This document shows, one piece after another, positions 48,041 through 57,159 of a stretch of DNA of 64,000 bases; position 1 is the first letter of the stretch; each line of letters begins with the position of its first letter. The notes beneath the pieces were generated by a model. That model was not told the DNA's origin. It did no database searches and saw only the letters and a list, made by a program, of their open reading frames with translations. The stretch spans positions 1,984,001 through 2,048,000 of the forward strand of contig CAVVGO010000006.1 of assembly GCA_963747835.1 (NCBI GenBank), written 5' to 3'. The translations under genes and the position numbers were made by a program. The DNA comes from JAJPKK01 sp963747835. GTDB lineage: Bacteria; Pseudomonadota; Alphaproteobacteria; Rhizobiales; Xanthobacteraceae.

Positions 48041-48712
48041 ATGTCCGTCCTTATCAAGATTTGCGGCCTGCGGACCGCTGAAGCACTCGACGTCTCTCTC
48101 TATGCGGGCGCCGATATGGTGGGGTTCGTGTTCTTTCCGCCGTCGCCGCGACACCTGGATTTTACCGCCGCGCGGCTGTTGGGCGCACGCGTCAAGGGCC
48201 GGGCCATGAAGGTTGCGCTGTCGGTCGATGCCGATGACGAGTTGCTTACAGCGTCCATCGAGGCTTTGGCGCCCGACATCCTTCAACTCCACGGCAAGGA
48301 AAGCCCGAAGCGCGTGCTGGCCGTGAAGTCGCGGTTCCGGCTGCCGGTCATGAAGGCGATTGCGGTGGAGACCCGCGACGATCTCGCCTGCGTGACCGAA
48401 TATGCCGAAGTGGCGGACCGGCTCATCTTCGACGCCCACCCGCCGCGCGACGCGACGCGGCCAGGTGGGCTCGGCAAGCCGTTCGAATGGCGGTTGTTGA
48501 AAAACCTCCATCCGCGCGTTCCGTTCATGCTCTCCGGCGGCCTCAACCCCGACAATGTAGCCGAGGCGATCACGATCACCCGTGCCGGCGGCGTTGACGT
48601 TTCGTCCGGCGTCGAGCGCGCGCCCGGCGACAAGGATCACGACCTCATCCGTGCTTTCATCCGTGCGGCGCGCGGTGCGGGGGACGGCAAAAGAGCGGCA
48701 ACTCATCCGTGA
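48041..48712 (+). CDS. trpF: phosphoribosylanthranilate isomerase
   Basis: 223-aa TIM-barrel enzyme of tryptophan synthesis (Amadori rearrangement of PRA to CdRP). LIKICGLRTAEALDVSLYAG carries the catalytic cysteine; VGFVFFPPSPRHLDF, ILQLHGKESPKRVL, then LIFDAHPP and FMLSGGLNPDNVAEAI close the barrel with the phosphate site. It heads trpF-trpB-trpA-accD; trpB follows 10 bases later. Confidence 0.97.
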   Translation: MSVLIKICGLRTAEALDVSLYAGADMVGFVFFPPSPRHLDFTAARLLGARVKGRAMKVALSVDADDELLTASIEALAPDILQLHGKESPKRVLAVKSRFRLPVMKAIAVETRDDLACVTEYAEVADRLIFDAHPPRDATRPGGLGKPFEWRLLKNLHPRVPFMLSGGLNPDNVAEAITITRAGGVDVSSGVERAPGDKDHDLIRAFIRAARGAGDGKRAATHP

Positions 48713-48722
48713 AGCGCCATCC

Positions 48723-49943
48723 ATGACCATTCAGCAGGCCAATTCCTTCCGCAACGGACCGGACGAGCGCGGTCATTTCGGCATTTACGGCGGTCGCTTC
48801 GTGGCCGAGACGCTGATGCCTTTGATCCTCGAACTGGAACACGCCTATGCGGTCGCCAAGGCTGATCCAAAGTTCCGCACCGAGATGGACGGCCATCTCG
48901 CAACCTATGTCGGCCGTCCATCGCCGCTCTATTTTGCCGAGCGGCTCACCCGGCATTGCGGTGGCGCCAAAATCTATTTCAAGCGCGAGGAGCTCAATCA
49001 CACCGGCGCCCACAAGGTGAACAACGTGCTTGGCCAGATCATGCTGGCCCTGCGCATGGGCAAGACGCGCATCATCGCGGAAACCGGCGCCGGCATGCAT
49101 GGCGTTGCCACCGCGACGCTATGCGCCAAGTTCGGTCTGCCCTGTATCGTCTACATGGGCGCGGTGGACGTCGAGCGGCAGAAACCGAACGTGCTGCGGA
49201 TGAAGATTCTAGGCGCCGAGGTTCGCGCCGTGGAATCAGGTTCGCGGACGCTGAAAGACGCGATGAATGAAGCGTTGCGTGACTGGGTCACCAACGTGAA
49301 GGACACGTTCTACTGTATCGGCACGGTGGCGGGCCCGCACCCCTATCCGGCCATGGTGCGCGACTTCCAGTCGATCATCGGCCGCGAAACGCGTGAGCAA
49401 ATGCAGGCCGCCGAAGGCCGCTTGCCGGATTCCCTGATCGCCTGCATCGGCGGCGGCTCCAATGCCATGGGGCTGTTCCATCCGTTCCTCGACGATCACG
49501 CCATCGAAATCTACGGCGTCGAAGCGGCCGGGCTCGGCATCAAGAGCGGCAAGCACGCAGCTTCCATCGCGGGCGGCAGGCCGGGCGTGCTCCACGGTAA
49601 CCGCACCTATCTGCTGATGAACGACGACGGCCAGATCGAGGAAGCCCATTCGATCTCGGCCGGCCTCGATTATCCCGGCATCGGACCCGAGCACGCCTGG
49701 CTCCACGACATGGGGCGGATCAAATTCCTCTCGGCCACCGACGACGAAGCGGTTGCGGCGTTCCAGCTCTGCAGCAAGCTGGAAGGCATCATCCCGGCGC
49801 TGGAGCCGGCCCACGCCTTGGCAAGGGTGTTCGACATCGCGCCGACCAAGCCGGAGGACCACCTGATGGTGATCAACCTTTCCGGCCGGGGCGACAAGGA
49901 CCTCGCCTCGGTCGAAGCTTATCTCGAAGGCAAAAGTCGATGA
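48723..49943 (+). CDS. trpB: tryptophan synthase beta chain
   Basis: 406-aa PLP enzyme that condenses indole with serine. The PLP lysine is in REELNHTGAHKVNNVLGQIM. The phosphate-binding loop ACIGGGSNAMGLFHPFLD and ETGAGMHGVATATLCAKFGL are conserved. The N-terminus GHFGIYGGRFVAETLMPLI is the usual start, from ATG 48723. Length is normal. Its last bases overlap trpA (ATGA). Confidence 0.98.
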   Translation: MTIQQANSFRNGPDERGHFGIYGGRFVAETLMPLILELEHAYAVAKADPKFRTEMDGHLATYVGRPSPLYFAERLTRHCGGAKIYFKREELNHTGAHKVNNVLGQIMLALRMGKTRIIAETGAGMHGVATATLCAKFGLPCIVYMGAVDVERQKPNVLRMKILGAEVRAVESGSRTLKDAMNEALRDWVTNVKDTFYCIGTVAGPHPYPAMVRDFQSIIGRETREQMQAAEGRLPDSLIACIGGGSNAMGLFHPFLDDHAIEIYGVEAAGLGIKSGKHAASIAGGRPGVLHGNRTYLLMNDDGQIEEAHSISAGLDYPGIGPEHAWLHDMGRIKFLSATDDEAVAAFQLCSKLEGIIPALEPAHALARVFDIAPTKPEDHLMVINLSGRGDKDLASVEAYLEGKSR

Positions 49944-50779
49944 CCACCCGCATCGACGCCAAATTCGGCGAGCTCGCCGCCGCCGGGCGCTGCGGGCTCG
50001 TCACCTTCCTGATGGCGGGCGATCCTGATCCCGCCACCTCGCTCGCCATCATCAGATCGTTGCCGAAGGCCGGCGCCGACCTGATCGAGATCGGCATGCC
50101 GTTCACCGACCCGATGGCGGATGGGCCTGCAATCCAGGCGGCAGGCCTGCGTGCACTGCGTGTCGGCCAGAACATGGTGAAAACGCTTGCCCTGGTGCGC
50201 GATTTTCGCGCCGCCGACGCCGCGACCCCGATCGTGCTGATGGGCTATTACAATCCGATCTATATTTATGGCGTTGAGCGCTTCCTCGCCGACGCCAAGG
50301 CGTCAGGCGTCGACGGCCTCATCGTGGTAGACCTGCCTCCCGAAGAGGACACCGAACTCTGCCTTCCCGCGCTGCGGGCCGGACTGAATTTCGTCCGCCT
50401 TGCGACGCCAACCACCGATGACAAGCGGCTGCCGGCCGTGCTCACAAATACGTCGGGCTTCGTTTATTACGTCTCGATCACCGGCATCACCGGCGCGGCG
50501 GCACCCGATGCCGGCCAGGTCCAGGCTGCGGTCGCGCGGATCAAGCGTCATACCAGCCTTCCGGTCGCGGTCGGCTTTGGGGTCAAGGACGCGGCAAGTG
50601 CCGCCGCGATGGCGCGCGGCGCCGAGGCCGTCGTGGTCGGCTCCGCGCTGGTCGAGAAGGTGCGCACTAGCCTCGATGCCGCCGGACGGGCTACGGCCGC
50701 GACGGTGCCGTCGGTGACCGCGCTGGTGGCGGAGCTTGCGGCGGGGGTTCGTAACGTGCGGCAGCAGGCGGCGGAGTAG
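49940..50779 (+). CDS. trpA: tryptophan synthase alpha chain
   Basis: 279-aa TIM-barrel subunit that splits indole-3-glycerol phosphate. The catalytic glutamate and aspartate are in ADLIEIGMPFTDPMADGPAI, the phosphate site is in LPVAVGFGVKDAASAAAMA, and GLIVVDLPPEEDTELCLPAL is the mobile loop. It is coupled to trpB by a 4-base overlap, and accD starts 4 bases after its stop. Confidence 0.98.
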   Translation: MTTRIDAKFGELAAAGRCGLVTFLMAGDPDPATSLAIIRSLPKAGADLIEIGMPFTDPMADGPAIQAAGLRALRVGQNMVKTLALVRDFRAADAATPIVLMGYYNPIYIYGVERFLADAKASGVDGLIVVDLPPEEDTELCLPALRAGLNFVRLATPTTDDKRLPAVLTNTSGFVYYVSITGITGAAAPDAGQVQAAVARIKRHTSLPVAVGFGVKDAASAAAMARGAEAVVVGSALVEKVRTSLDAAGRATAATVPSVTALVAELAAGVRNVRQQAAE

Positions 50780-50783
50780 CAGC

Positions 50784-51713
50784 GTGAACTGGATCTCCAA
50801 CGTCGTTCGGCCGAAGATTCGCGGCCTCCTCAATCGGCGCGATGTGCCGGAAAACCTGTGGATCAAATGCCCGGACACCGGGCAACTCGTCTTCTACAAG
50901 GACGTCGAGGCGAACCAGTTCGTCATTCCGGTGTCGAACTATCACATGCGCATGGGCGCGGCGGCGCGGCTCAAATCGATGTTCGACGGCGAAACCTGGA
51001 TCGACATCGGGGTTCGGGAAGTCGCGGTCGATCCGCTGAAATTTCGCGACGAGCGGCGTTATACCGACCGCCTGCGGGATGCCCGCGCCAAGACCGGAAT
51101 GAACGATGCCATCAAGCTCGGCCTCGGTCGGCTCGACGGCCTCGCGGTCGTGATCGGGGTGCAGGATTTCGACTTCATGGGCGGCTCGCTCGGCATGGCG
51201 GCCGGCGAGGCGATCATCAAGGGACTCGAAACTGCCGCCGACAAACGCACGCCCTTCATCCTGTTCGCGGCCTCCGGCGGGGCTCGTATGCAGGAAGGCA
51301 TCCTGTCGCTGATGCAGATGCCGCGCACCACCGTCGCGGTGCAGAAGCTGCGAGAGGTGCGCCAGCCCTACATCGTGGTGCTGACCAATCCGACCACCGG
51401 CGGCGTCACTGCCTCCTACGCCATGCTGGGCGACGTTCACATCGCCGAGCCGGGCGCGCTGATCGGCTTTGCCGGACCGCGCGTGATCGAGCAGACCATC
51501 CGGGAGAAGTTGCCGGAAGGCTTCCAGAAGTCGGAGTATCTGCGCGACCACGGCATGGTCGACATGGTGCTCCATCGCCACAAGCTGCGTGCGACGTTGT
51601 CCGCGTTGTGCCAGGTCCTGACGAAAACCCCGCCACGCAAAGCGCCCGCCAGTGACGAAAAGCCCGTACAGCCGGAGCCGGTCGCCGAGGCGGAGGCTGT
51701 CGAGACGCTGTGA
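50784..51713 (+). CDS. accD: acetyl-CoA carboxylase carboxyltransferase subunit beta
   Basis: 309-aa beta subunit of the carboxyltransferase that makes malonyl-CoA for fatty acid synthesis. GTG 50784 gives NWISNVVRPKIRGLL, the standard start. The crotonase-fold core has GSLGMAAGEAIIKGLETAAD, FILFAASGGARMQEGI, and NPTTGGVTASYAMLGDVHIA. The N-terminal zinc ribbon of E. coli AccD is degenerate: KCPDTGQLVFYKDVEANQF keeps one of four cysteines. An acidic tail ends the protein. The usual downstream folC is missing; dut follows convergently. Confidence 0.96.
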   Translation: MNWISNVVRPKIRGLLNRRDVPENLWIKCPDTGQLVFYKDVEANQFVIPVSNYHMRMGAAARLKSMFDGETWIDIGVREVAVDPLKFRDERRYTDRLRDARAKTGMNDAIKLGLGRLDGLAVVIGVQDFDFMGGSLGMAAGEAIIKGLETAADKRTPFILFAASGGARMQEGILSLMQMPRTTVAVQKLREVRQPYIVVLTNPTTGGVTASYAMLGDVHIAEPGALIGFAGPRVIEQTIREKLPEGFQKSEYLRDHGMVDMVLHRHKLRATLSALCQVLTKTPPRKAPASDEKPVQPEPVAEAEAVETL

Positions 51714-51746
51714 CGAACGCCGGCGCTCACCGCCGAAATCGCCGCT

Positions 51747-52193
51747 TCATCCTCCCGTCGACCCGAAGCCCCCGGAGCCGCGAGCGGTCCGGTCGAGTTC
51801 GGTTGTATCCACGATGGTGGCGCGAACGACGGGAGCGATGATCATCTGGGCGATCCGCAGGCCGCGCGTCACGGTAAACGGCTCCCGGCCGAGATTGATC
51901 AGGATCACCATGATCTCGCCGCGATAATCCGCGTCGATCGTGCCCGGCGTATTGAGGACGGTTATGCCGTGGCGCGCCGCGAGCCCCGACCGTGGCCGCA
52001 CCTGGGCCTCGAAGCCGTCCGGCAGCCCAATCGCTATTCCGGTTGGAACCAGGGCGCGGTCGCCGGGTGCGAGGGTCACCGACGCGCTCGCGGCGACGGC
52101 GGCGATCAGGTCGAGGCCGGCCGCATGCGCGCTCTGGTAGGCCGGCAGCGGCAGGTCCGCGCCGTGGGGCAGGCGGAGGATGTGCAATTCCAT
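51747..52193 (-). CDS. dut: dUTP diphosphatase
   Basis: 148-aa trimeric dUTPase that hydrolyses dUTP to dUMP. All five motifs are seen: AGLDLIAAV (1), RPRSGLAARHGITVLN (2 and the loop), GTIDADYRGEIMVILINLG (3), RIAQMIIAPV (4), and ARGSGGFGSTG (5, phosphate lid). ATG 52193 starts MELHILRLPHG. A longer reading frame that appears to fuse it to coaBC is an artefact of a one-base insertion in coaBC. Confidence 0.96.
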   Translation of the reverse strand: MELHILRLPHGADLPLPAYQSAHAAGLDLIAAVAASASVTLAPGDRALVPTGIAIGLPDGFEAQVRPRSGLAARHGITVLNTPGTIDADYRGEIMVILINLGREPFTVTRGLRIAQMIIAPVVRATIVDTTELDRTARGSGGFGSTGG

Positions 52194-52213
52194 CGGCGTG
52201 CTTTCGATCGGCG

Positions 52214-53444
52214 TTATGGCGTGGTCGGCGCCAGTGCCGCCGCGATGCGGGCGATTAGCATCTCGGCCACGTCTTCCTTTGTCTCGTCCGGCCAGGAACT
52301 CGACGCCCGCACGGGTGACGAGATGCACGCTGTTGCGATCGCCCCCCATGATGCCGGTCGCGGGCGAGACGTCGTTGGCGACGATCCAGTCGCAGCCCTT
52401 GCGGTCGAGCTTGGCGCGGGCATTCTCGATGACGTGCTCGGTTTCGGCCGCAAAGCCGATGACGAGGCGCGGCCGCGTGGTCTTGCGATGCGCCACCGTC
52501 GCCAAGATGTCGGGATTTTCGACCAGCGCGAGCTTGGGCGTCCCGCCCGTGCTCTTCTTGATCTTATGGGCGCCGGCCTCGGCGACGCGCCAGTCGGCGA
52601 CCGCCGCTGCGAACACCGCGACATCGACCGGTAGCGCCTTCTCCACCGCGGCCAGCATTTCGCGGGCGCTCTCCACCTTGATGATCGTGACGTCCGGCGG
52701 ATCGGGAAGTATCACCGGCCCGGCCACTAGCGTCACGTCGGCACCCGCCGCGGCTGCGGCCCGTGCAATGGCAAAGCCTTGTTTGCCCGACGAGCGATTG
52801 GCGATATAGCGCACCGGATCGATCGGCTCATGGGTTGGGCCCGCCGTGACGAGAACGCGCCGGCCCGCCAGCGCGCCGGGCCGCTTGGCGCCAAGTAAAA
52901 CCTCCACGGCGGCCACGATCTCAAGCGGTTCCGCCATCCGGCCCGCGCCGGCTTCGCCCGTCTCCGCCATCTCCCCCGCATTGGGCCCGATGATTGCGAT
53001 GCCGTCGACCGTGAGCTGAGCCAGATTGCGCCGCGTCGCCGCATGGCGCCACATGTGCGGGTTCATGGCCGGCGCGATCAGGATCGGCTTGTCGGTCGCG
53101 AGGAGCACCGTGGAGGCGAGATCGTCAGCGTGGCCGCCCGCCATCTTGGCCATGAGGTCGGCCGTTGCGGGCGCGACGATGACAAGGTCGGTATCGCGGG
53201 CAAGCCGGATATGACCGACGTCGAATTCGGTGCGTGCATCGAACAGGTCCGTGTAGACGCGCTCGCCCGCGATGGCGCCGGCCGACAGCGACGTGATGAA
53301 CTCCTGCGCCGCGTTCGTCATCACGACCCGCACCACGGCGCCGCGTTCCTTCAAACGCCGGATCAGATCAAGCGATTTGTAAGCCGCGATCCCGCCGCCG
53401 ATGACGAGGAGAATGCGGCGGCTGGTGGAGATGTTTTGGGTCAA
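52214..53444 (-). CDS. coaBC: bifunctional phosphopantothenoylcysteine decarboxylase / phosphopantothenate-cysteine ligase (one-base frameshift near the 3' end)
   Basis: Two steps of coenzyme A synthesis in one chain. CoaC (residues ~1-185) has ILLVIGGGIAAYKSLDLIRR and the PAMNPHMW motif of the FMN decarboxylase. CoaB (~190-409) has VLVTAGPTHEPIDPVRYIAN, DVAVFAAAVADWRVA and the KIKK motif. The frame is lost at AGVEF; removing one A at 52297-52298 (forward) gives AGVESWPDETKEDVAEMLIA and a stop at 52214, a 409-codon gene of normal length. CoaBC is essential, so a sequencing or assembly error is by far the likelier cause. It follows ubiB and precedes dut, as in related genomes. Confidence 0.93.
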
Positions 53445-53462
53445 GTTGGATCGCCATGCGGT

Positions 53463-53786
53463 TCACAAAACTGCGCGAAAGTCGATGTAAGGCCAGTATT
53501 TTATATTTGCTTTGAAACGGTCGTCTCTGACGGAATTGGCAAATTGATTCAATTTGGTGATCTTTTCCGCAGACGGGTTGTGATCGTCTTGAACAAGATA
53601 CCAAATCCACACGGCGGGATCGTCAGTGGAATCCTTGCCAAACTTCACTTCAAACGTCCGCACGTCGGCGGGCCACCCATGGCGCCCGATCAAATCATGA
53701 ATCTGGTTAACCTCCTCGACGCCAATGTTTCGCCCCTCCGCCAACGAGGATTCGAACGTTATGTTTCGTTCGCGCTTTTTGCTCAT
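53463..53786 (-). CDS. hypothetical ORFan between ubiB and coaBC
   Basis: 107-aa hydrophilic protein with no family I recognise. It has a basic start (MSKKRERNITFESSLAEGRN), an acidic/aromatic centre (TDDPAVWIWYLVQDDHNPS) and a mixed end (KANIKYWPYIDFRAVL). It is much richer in A+T than its neighbours, and it breaks the ubiB-coaBC adjacency seen in related bacteria, so it is probably acquired. ATG 53786 is used; a GTG two codons earlier is possible. No ribosome site is clear. It may be a toxin, a small regulator or a non-functional import. Confidence 0.65.
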   Translation of the reverse strand: MSKKRERNITFESSLAEGRNIGVEEVNQIHDLIGRHGWPADVRTFEVKFGKDSTDDPAVWIWYLVQDDHNPSAEKITKLNQFANSVRDDRFKANIKYWPYIDFRAVL

Positions 53787-53835
53787 GATCACAATATCGG
53801 TAATTAAATCACGATTGACCAGCCCCTGCCTATCG

Positions 53836-55419
53836 TCACTTTAGGAAAACGATCCATGCCAGCAATGCAACGATGACCCACAGCGCGATGGTGCGCCAGC
53901 GTTGGCGCCGCCCGGTGGCTTGTGCGATGGCGGCGACGGTCTCAGGCGCCAACACTATACCCTGCCGAGTCGCCTGATCGATCTGCTCCGCAATCCGTGA
54001 CGCGCGGGTCAGCAGCCCCGGCACGCCGGCGAGGAAATGTCCAATCTCGCCCGCGCCCTGGACGGCGCCTTCGAGGCGTCCGGCGGGGCCGAGGTTGCGT
54101 CCGATCCACTCGCGCACCACCGGCTCGGCGGTGGTCCACATGTCGAGCCGCGGATCGAGCGTGCGGGCGACGCCTTCGACCACCACCATGGTCTTTTGCA
54201 GCAGGATCAACTCCGGCCGCGTGCGCATGTCGAACAGGCCGGTGACCTCGAACAGCAGGGTCAGCAGCTTCGCCATGGAGATGTCCTCGGCGGTGCGGTT
54301 GTGGATCGGCTCGCCGATGGCGCGGATCGCCTGGGCGAAACTCTCGACCGAATGGTGTGACGGCACGTATCCGGCCTCGAAATGCACCTCGGCGGTGCGG
54401 TGATAATCGCGGGTGATGAAGCCGAGCAGAATTTCGGCGAGAAAGCGCCGCTCCTTCGGTCCCAGCCGTCCCATGATGCCGAAATCGACCGCGACCAGCC
54501 GCCCCTCGTCGTCGACGAACAGATTGCCCGGGTGCATGTCGGCGTGGAAGAAGCCGTCGCGCAACGCGTGGCGGAGGAAACTCTGGATCACGGCGCGGCC
54601 GAGCTTCGCAAGATCGAAGCCCTTAGCTACCAGCGTCGCGCGGTCGTTGAGCGGCGTACCGTCGATCCACGTGAGTGTGAGCACGTTGCGGGCGGTCAAT
54701 TCCCACGCCACGGCCGGCACGCGGAAATCCGGATCGTCCTTGATATTCTCCGCCATCTCGGACAGTGCGGCCGCCTCGAGCCGCAGGTCCATCTCGATCG
54801 CCACCGAGCGCGCAAGCGTATCGGTCACCTCGATCAACCGGAGCCGCCGCGCCTCCGCCGAGAGTGATTCGGCAGTGCGAGCCGCGAAATCAAACGCCGC
54901 GAGGTCGGCCCTGAAGCGCGCCTCGACGCCGGGCCGCAGCACCTTGACGGCAACGTCGCGCCGCTCGTCCGGCGTTTCGATCGCGGCGCGGCGGACCTCG
55001 GCGCGATGGACTTGCGCGATCGAGGCGGCCGCGACCGCCGGCCCGAACGACACGAACAGATCGGTGAGCTTGCGATCGAACGCCGCCGCGACCGCCGCCT
55101 CGGCTTCAGCCTGCGGAAAAGGCGGCATCTTGTCCTGAAGGCTTTCGAGGTCGCGTGCGAATGTACGGCCGACCACGTCCGGCCGCGTTGCCAGGAACTG
55201 GCCAAGCTTTACGTAGGTCGGGCCGAGCGCCGTGAGCGCGCTCGACAGCCGGTTTTCGCCATCCGCGGCCGTCGGCCGCTCGATCAGCCGCGCGGTACGC
55301 AGCAACAGGCGCAGATGCGGCGGCAGCGGCGCCGGATCGACGAGTGCGAACACGCCCTCGCGAGCCAGCACGAAGCCGGCCCGGCCGAGGCGAAACAGAT
55401 GGGAGGGCGCCGCAATCAC
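53836..55419 (-). CDS. ubiB: UbiB-family protein kinase-like (2-polyprenylphenol 6-hydroxylase accessory)
   Basis: 527-aa atypical kinase/ATPase needed for ubiquinone synthesis. The family's KxGQ extension is in LGPTYVKLGQFLATRPDVVG, the alanine-rich nucleotide loop in AAASIAQVHRAEV, and ExD in IEMDLRLEAAALSEMAENIK; the catalytic loop ADMHPGNLFVDDEGRLVAVD includes the metal-binding residues. A C-terminal helix (IALWVIVALLAWIVFL) anchors it. It is followed by ubiE upstream and the ORFan/coaBC downstream on the same strand. Confidence 0.96.
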   Translation of the reverse strand: MIAAPSHLFRLGRAGFVLAREGVFALVDPAPLPPHLRLLLRTARLIERPTAADGENRLSSALTALGPTYVKLGQFLATRPDVVGRTFARDLESLQDKMPPFPQAEAEAAVAAAFDRKLTDLFVSFGPAVAAASIAQVHRAEVRRAAIETPDERRDVAVKVLRPGVEARFRADLAAFDFAARTAESLSAEARRLRLIEVTDTLARSVAIEMDLRLEAAALSEMAENIKDDPDFRVPAVAWELTARNVLTLTWIDGTPLNDRATLVAKGFDLAKLGRAVIQSFLRHALRDGFFHADMHPGNLFVDDEGRLVAVDFGIMGRLGPKERRFLAEILLGFITRDYHRTAEVHFEAGYVPSHHSVESFAQAIRAIGEPIHNRTAEDISMAKLLTLLFEVTGLFDMRTRPELILLQKTMVVVEGVARTLDPRLDMWTTAEPVVREWIGRNLGPAGRLEGAVQGAGEIGHFLAGVPGLLTRASRIAEQIDQATRQGIVLAPETVAAIAQATGRRQRWRTIALWVIVALLAWIVFLK

Positions 55420-55432
55420 GGATCGTGCCGGC

Positions 55433-56197
55433 TCACAACCGCCAGCCCGAATGCAGCGCCACCACGCCGCCGCTGAGCGCCCGATAACTGACGCGGCGGA
55501 ATCCGGCGGCCGCGATCCTGTCGGCGAACGCCTGCGGTTTGGGAAACCGCCTGATCAATTCGACCAGATAGCGGTAGGCCTCGGCGTCACCCGCCACCGC
55601 GCGGCCGAGCGCCGGGATGACGTTGAAGGAATAGAAATCGTAAAGCGCGTCGAGGCCCGGCACGTCGACGGTCGAAAATTCGAGACAGAGAAAGCGGCTG
55701 CCGGGCCGCAGCATGCGATAGAACTCGCCGAGCGCGACGTCGATACGGGGGACATTGCGGATGCCGAACGCGATGGTGCAGGCGTCGAAGCCGCGGTCCG
55801 GGAACGGCAGGCTTTCGGCATTGCCGGCCGCAAACGTCACGATGCCATCGAGTCCGCGATCGGCGGCGCGTTCGTGCCCGACCGCCAGCATGTCCGGATT
55901 GATGTCGCATACCGTAACCTGGGTGCCGGCGCCGCCGGCTTGCGCGATCCGGAACGCCACGTCGCCGGTACCGCCGGCGACGTCGATGACGGCGAACGGC
56001 CGGTCGTCGCGCGGCGGATTCAGGGCCGTCACCATCACGTCCTTCCAGACGCGGTGCAAACCGCCCGACATCAGGTCGTTCATGAGATCGTAGCGGCGCG
56101 CGACCTTGTGGAAGACCTCGTCAACCATCGCCTGCTTGTCGTCGAGGTCGACGGTTCGGAAGCCGAAGTGGGTCTGCGCGCCTTCCGTCGCCGGCAT
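55433..56197 (-). CDS. ubiE: ubiquinone/menaquinone methyltransferase
   Basis: 254-aa SAM-dependent C-methyltransferase of quinone synthesis. Motif I is AVIDVAGGTGDVAFRIAQ. The UbiE signatures YDLMNDLMSGGLHRVWKDV and RNVPRIDVALGEFYRMLRPG are both present. ATG 56197 has GGAGA upstream. It starts 87 bases from the divergent mutM and ends 13 bases before ubiB, so the pair is an operon. UbiB and UbiE together define the ubiquinone module. Confidence 0.97.
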   Translation of the reverse strand: MPATEGAQTHFGFRTVDLDDKQAMVDEVFHKVARRYDLMNDLMSGGLHRVWKDVMVTALNPPRDDRPFAVIDVAGGTGDVAFRIAQAGGAGTQVTVCDINPDMLAVGHERAADRGLDGIVTFAAGNAESLPFPDRGFDACTIAFGIRNVPRIDVALGEFYRMLRPGSRFLCLEFSTVDVPGLDALYDFYSFNVIPALGRAVAGDAEAYRYLVELIRRFPKPQAFADRIAAAGFRRVSYRALSGGVVALHSGWRL

Positions 56198-56283
56198 TGT
56201 TATTCTCCGTTCGCCATGACCATAGCCCGCGGGACGGCGAGGCGCTATCAAATCCCCCGGCGAAGGTGAACAGGAAACCAAAC

Positions 56284-57156
56284 GTGCCGGAGCTTCCCGA
56301 GGTCGAGACCGTCCGGCGCGGACTTGCGCCCGTGATGGAGGGCGCGCGCTTCGTCCGCGTCGAGGCGCGACGACCGGATCTGCGCCGGCCGCTGCCAAGA
56401 GATTTTGTCAAGCGCCTGGAAGGCCAGACCGTCACCGGAATGGGGCGCCGCGCCAAATACCTCACCGCCGACCTGTCGTCCGGGGACGTCCTGTTGATGC
56501 ACCTTGGCATGTCGGGCTCGTTTCGGGTCGGCCATGACAACACGCCGGGCGAATTCCGCCACCCGCGGTCCGCGGCGCCGGCGCACGATCATGTGGTGTT
56601 TCACATGTCGTCGGGTGCGACCGTCACGTTCAACGATCCGCGCCGGTTCGGCCTGATGCTGATCGTTCCGCGCAGCGAACTCGCCGACCATCCGTTGATG
56701 CGTGAAGTCGGTCCGGAGCCGTTGGGCAACGCGTTCGACGCGAGCCTTCTCGCTGCCGCCTGCGCCGGCAAGAAGACGAGCCTGAAAGCGGCGCTTCTCG
56801 ATCAGAAGGTCGTGGCCGGCCTCGGCAACATCTATGTGTGCGAGGCGCTGCACCGGGCGCTGCTCTCACCGAAACGCCGCGCCTCGACCATCGCGGGGCG
56901 CGGCGGCGCCCCCAATGCGCGTGCGGTCGCCCTCGTCGATGCCATCAAGGCAGTACTGACCGCTGCCATTAAGGCCGGCGGCTCCTCGCTGCGCGATCAC
57001 CGCCGCACCGATGGTGAACTCGGCTATTTCCAGCACCACTTCCGGGTCTACGACCGCGAGGGCGAATCTTGTGTCACGCCGGGCTGCGGCGGCACAGTTC
57101 GCCGCATCGTGCAGAACGGCCGCTCCACGTTCTTCTGCCCGGTCTGTCAGAAGTGA
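56284..57156 (+). CDS. mutM: formamidopyrimidine-DNA glycosylase
   Basis: 290-aa base-excision repair enzyme that removes 8-oxoG and FaPy. GTG 56284 gives PELPEVETVRRGLAPVMEG, so after Met removal the catalytic proline is N-terminal. The helix-two-turn-helix includes LLDQKVVAGLGNIYVCEALH, and the C-terminal zinc finger has CVTPGCGGTVRRIV and STFFCPVCQK. The lysine of the active site is in GRRAKYL. It diverges from ubiE and is convergent with the hydrolase (3 bases apart). Confidence 0.97.
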   Translation: MPELPEVETVRRGLAPVMEGARFVRVEARRPDLRRPLPRDFVKRLEGQTVTGMGRRAKYLTADLSSGDVLLMHLGMSGSFRVGHDNTPGEFRHPRSAAPAHDHVVFHMSSGATVTFNDPRRFGLMLIVPRSELADHPLMREVGPEPLGNAFDASLLAAACAGKKTSLKAALLDQKVVAGLGNIYVCEALHRALLSPKRRASTIAGRGGAPNARAVALVDAIKAVLTAAIKAGGSSLRDHRRTDGELGYFQHHFRVYDREGESCVTPGCGGTVRRIVQNGRSTFFCPVCQK

Positions 57157-57159
57157 AAT

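Noticed and set aside
51747..53444. CoaBC-dUTPase fusion protein
   Set aside because: The joined frame loses the conserved CoaB end; one base deletion at 52297-52298 restores two normal-length separate genes.
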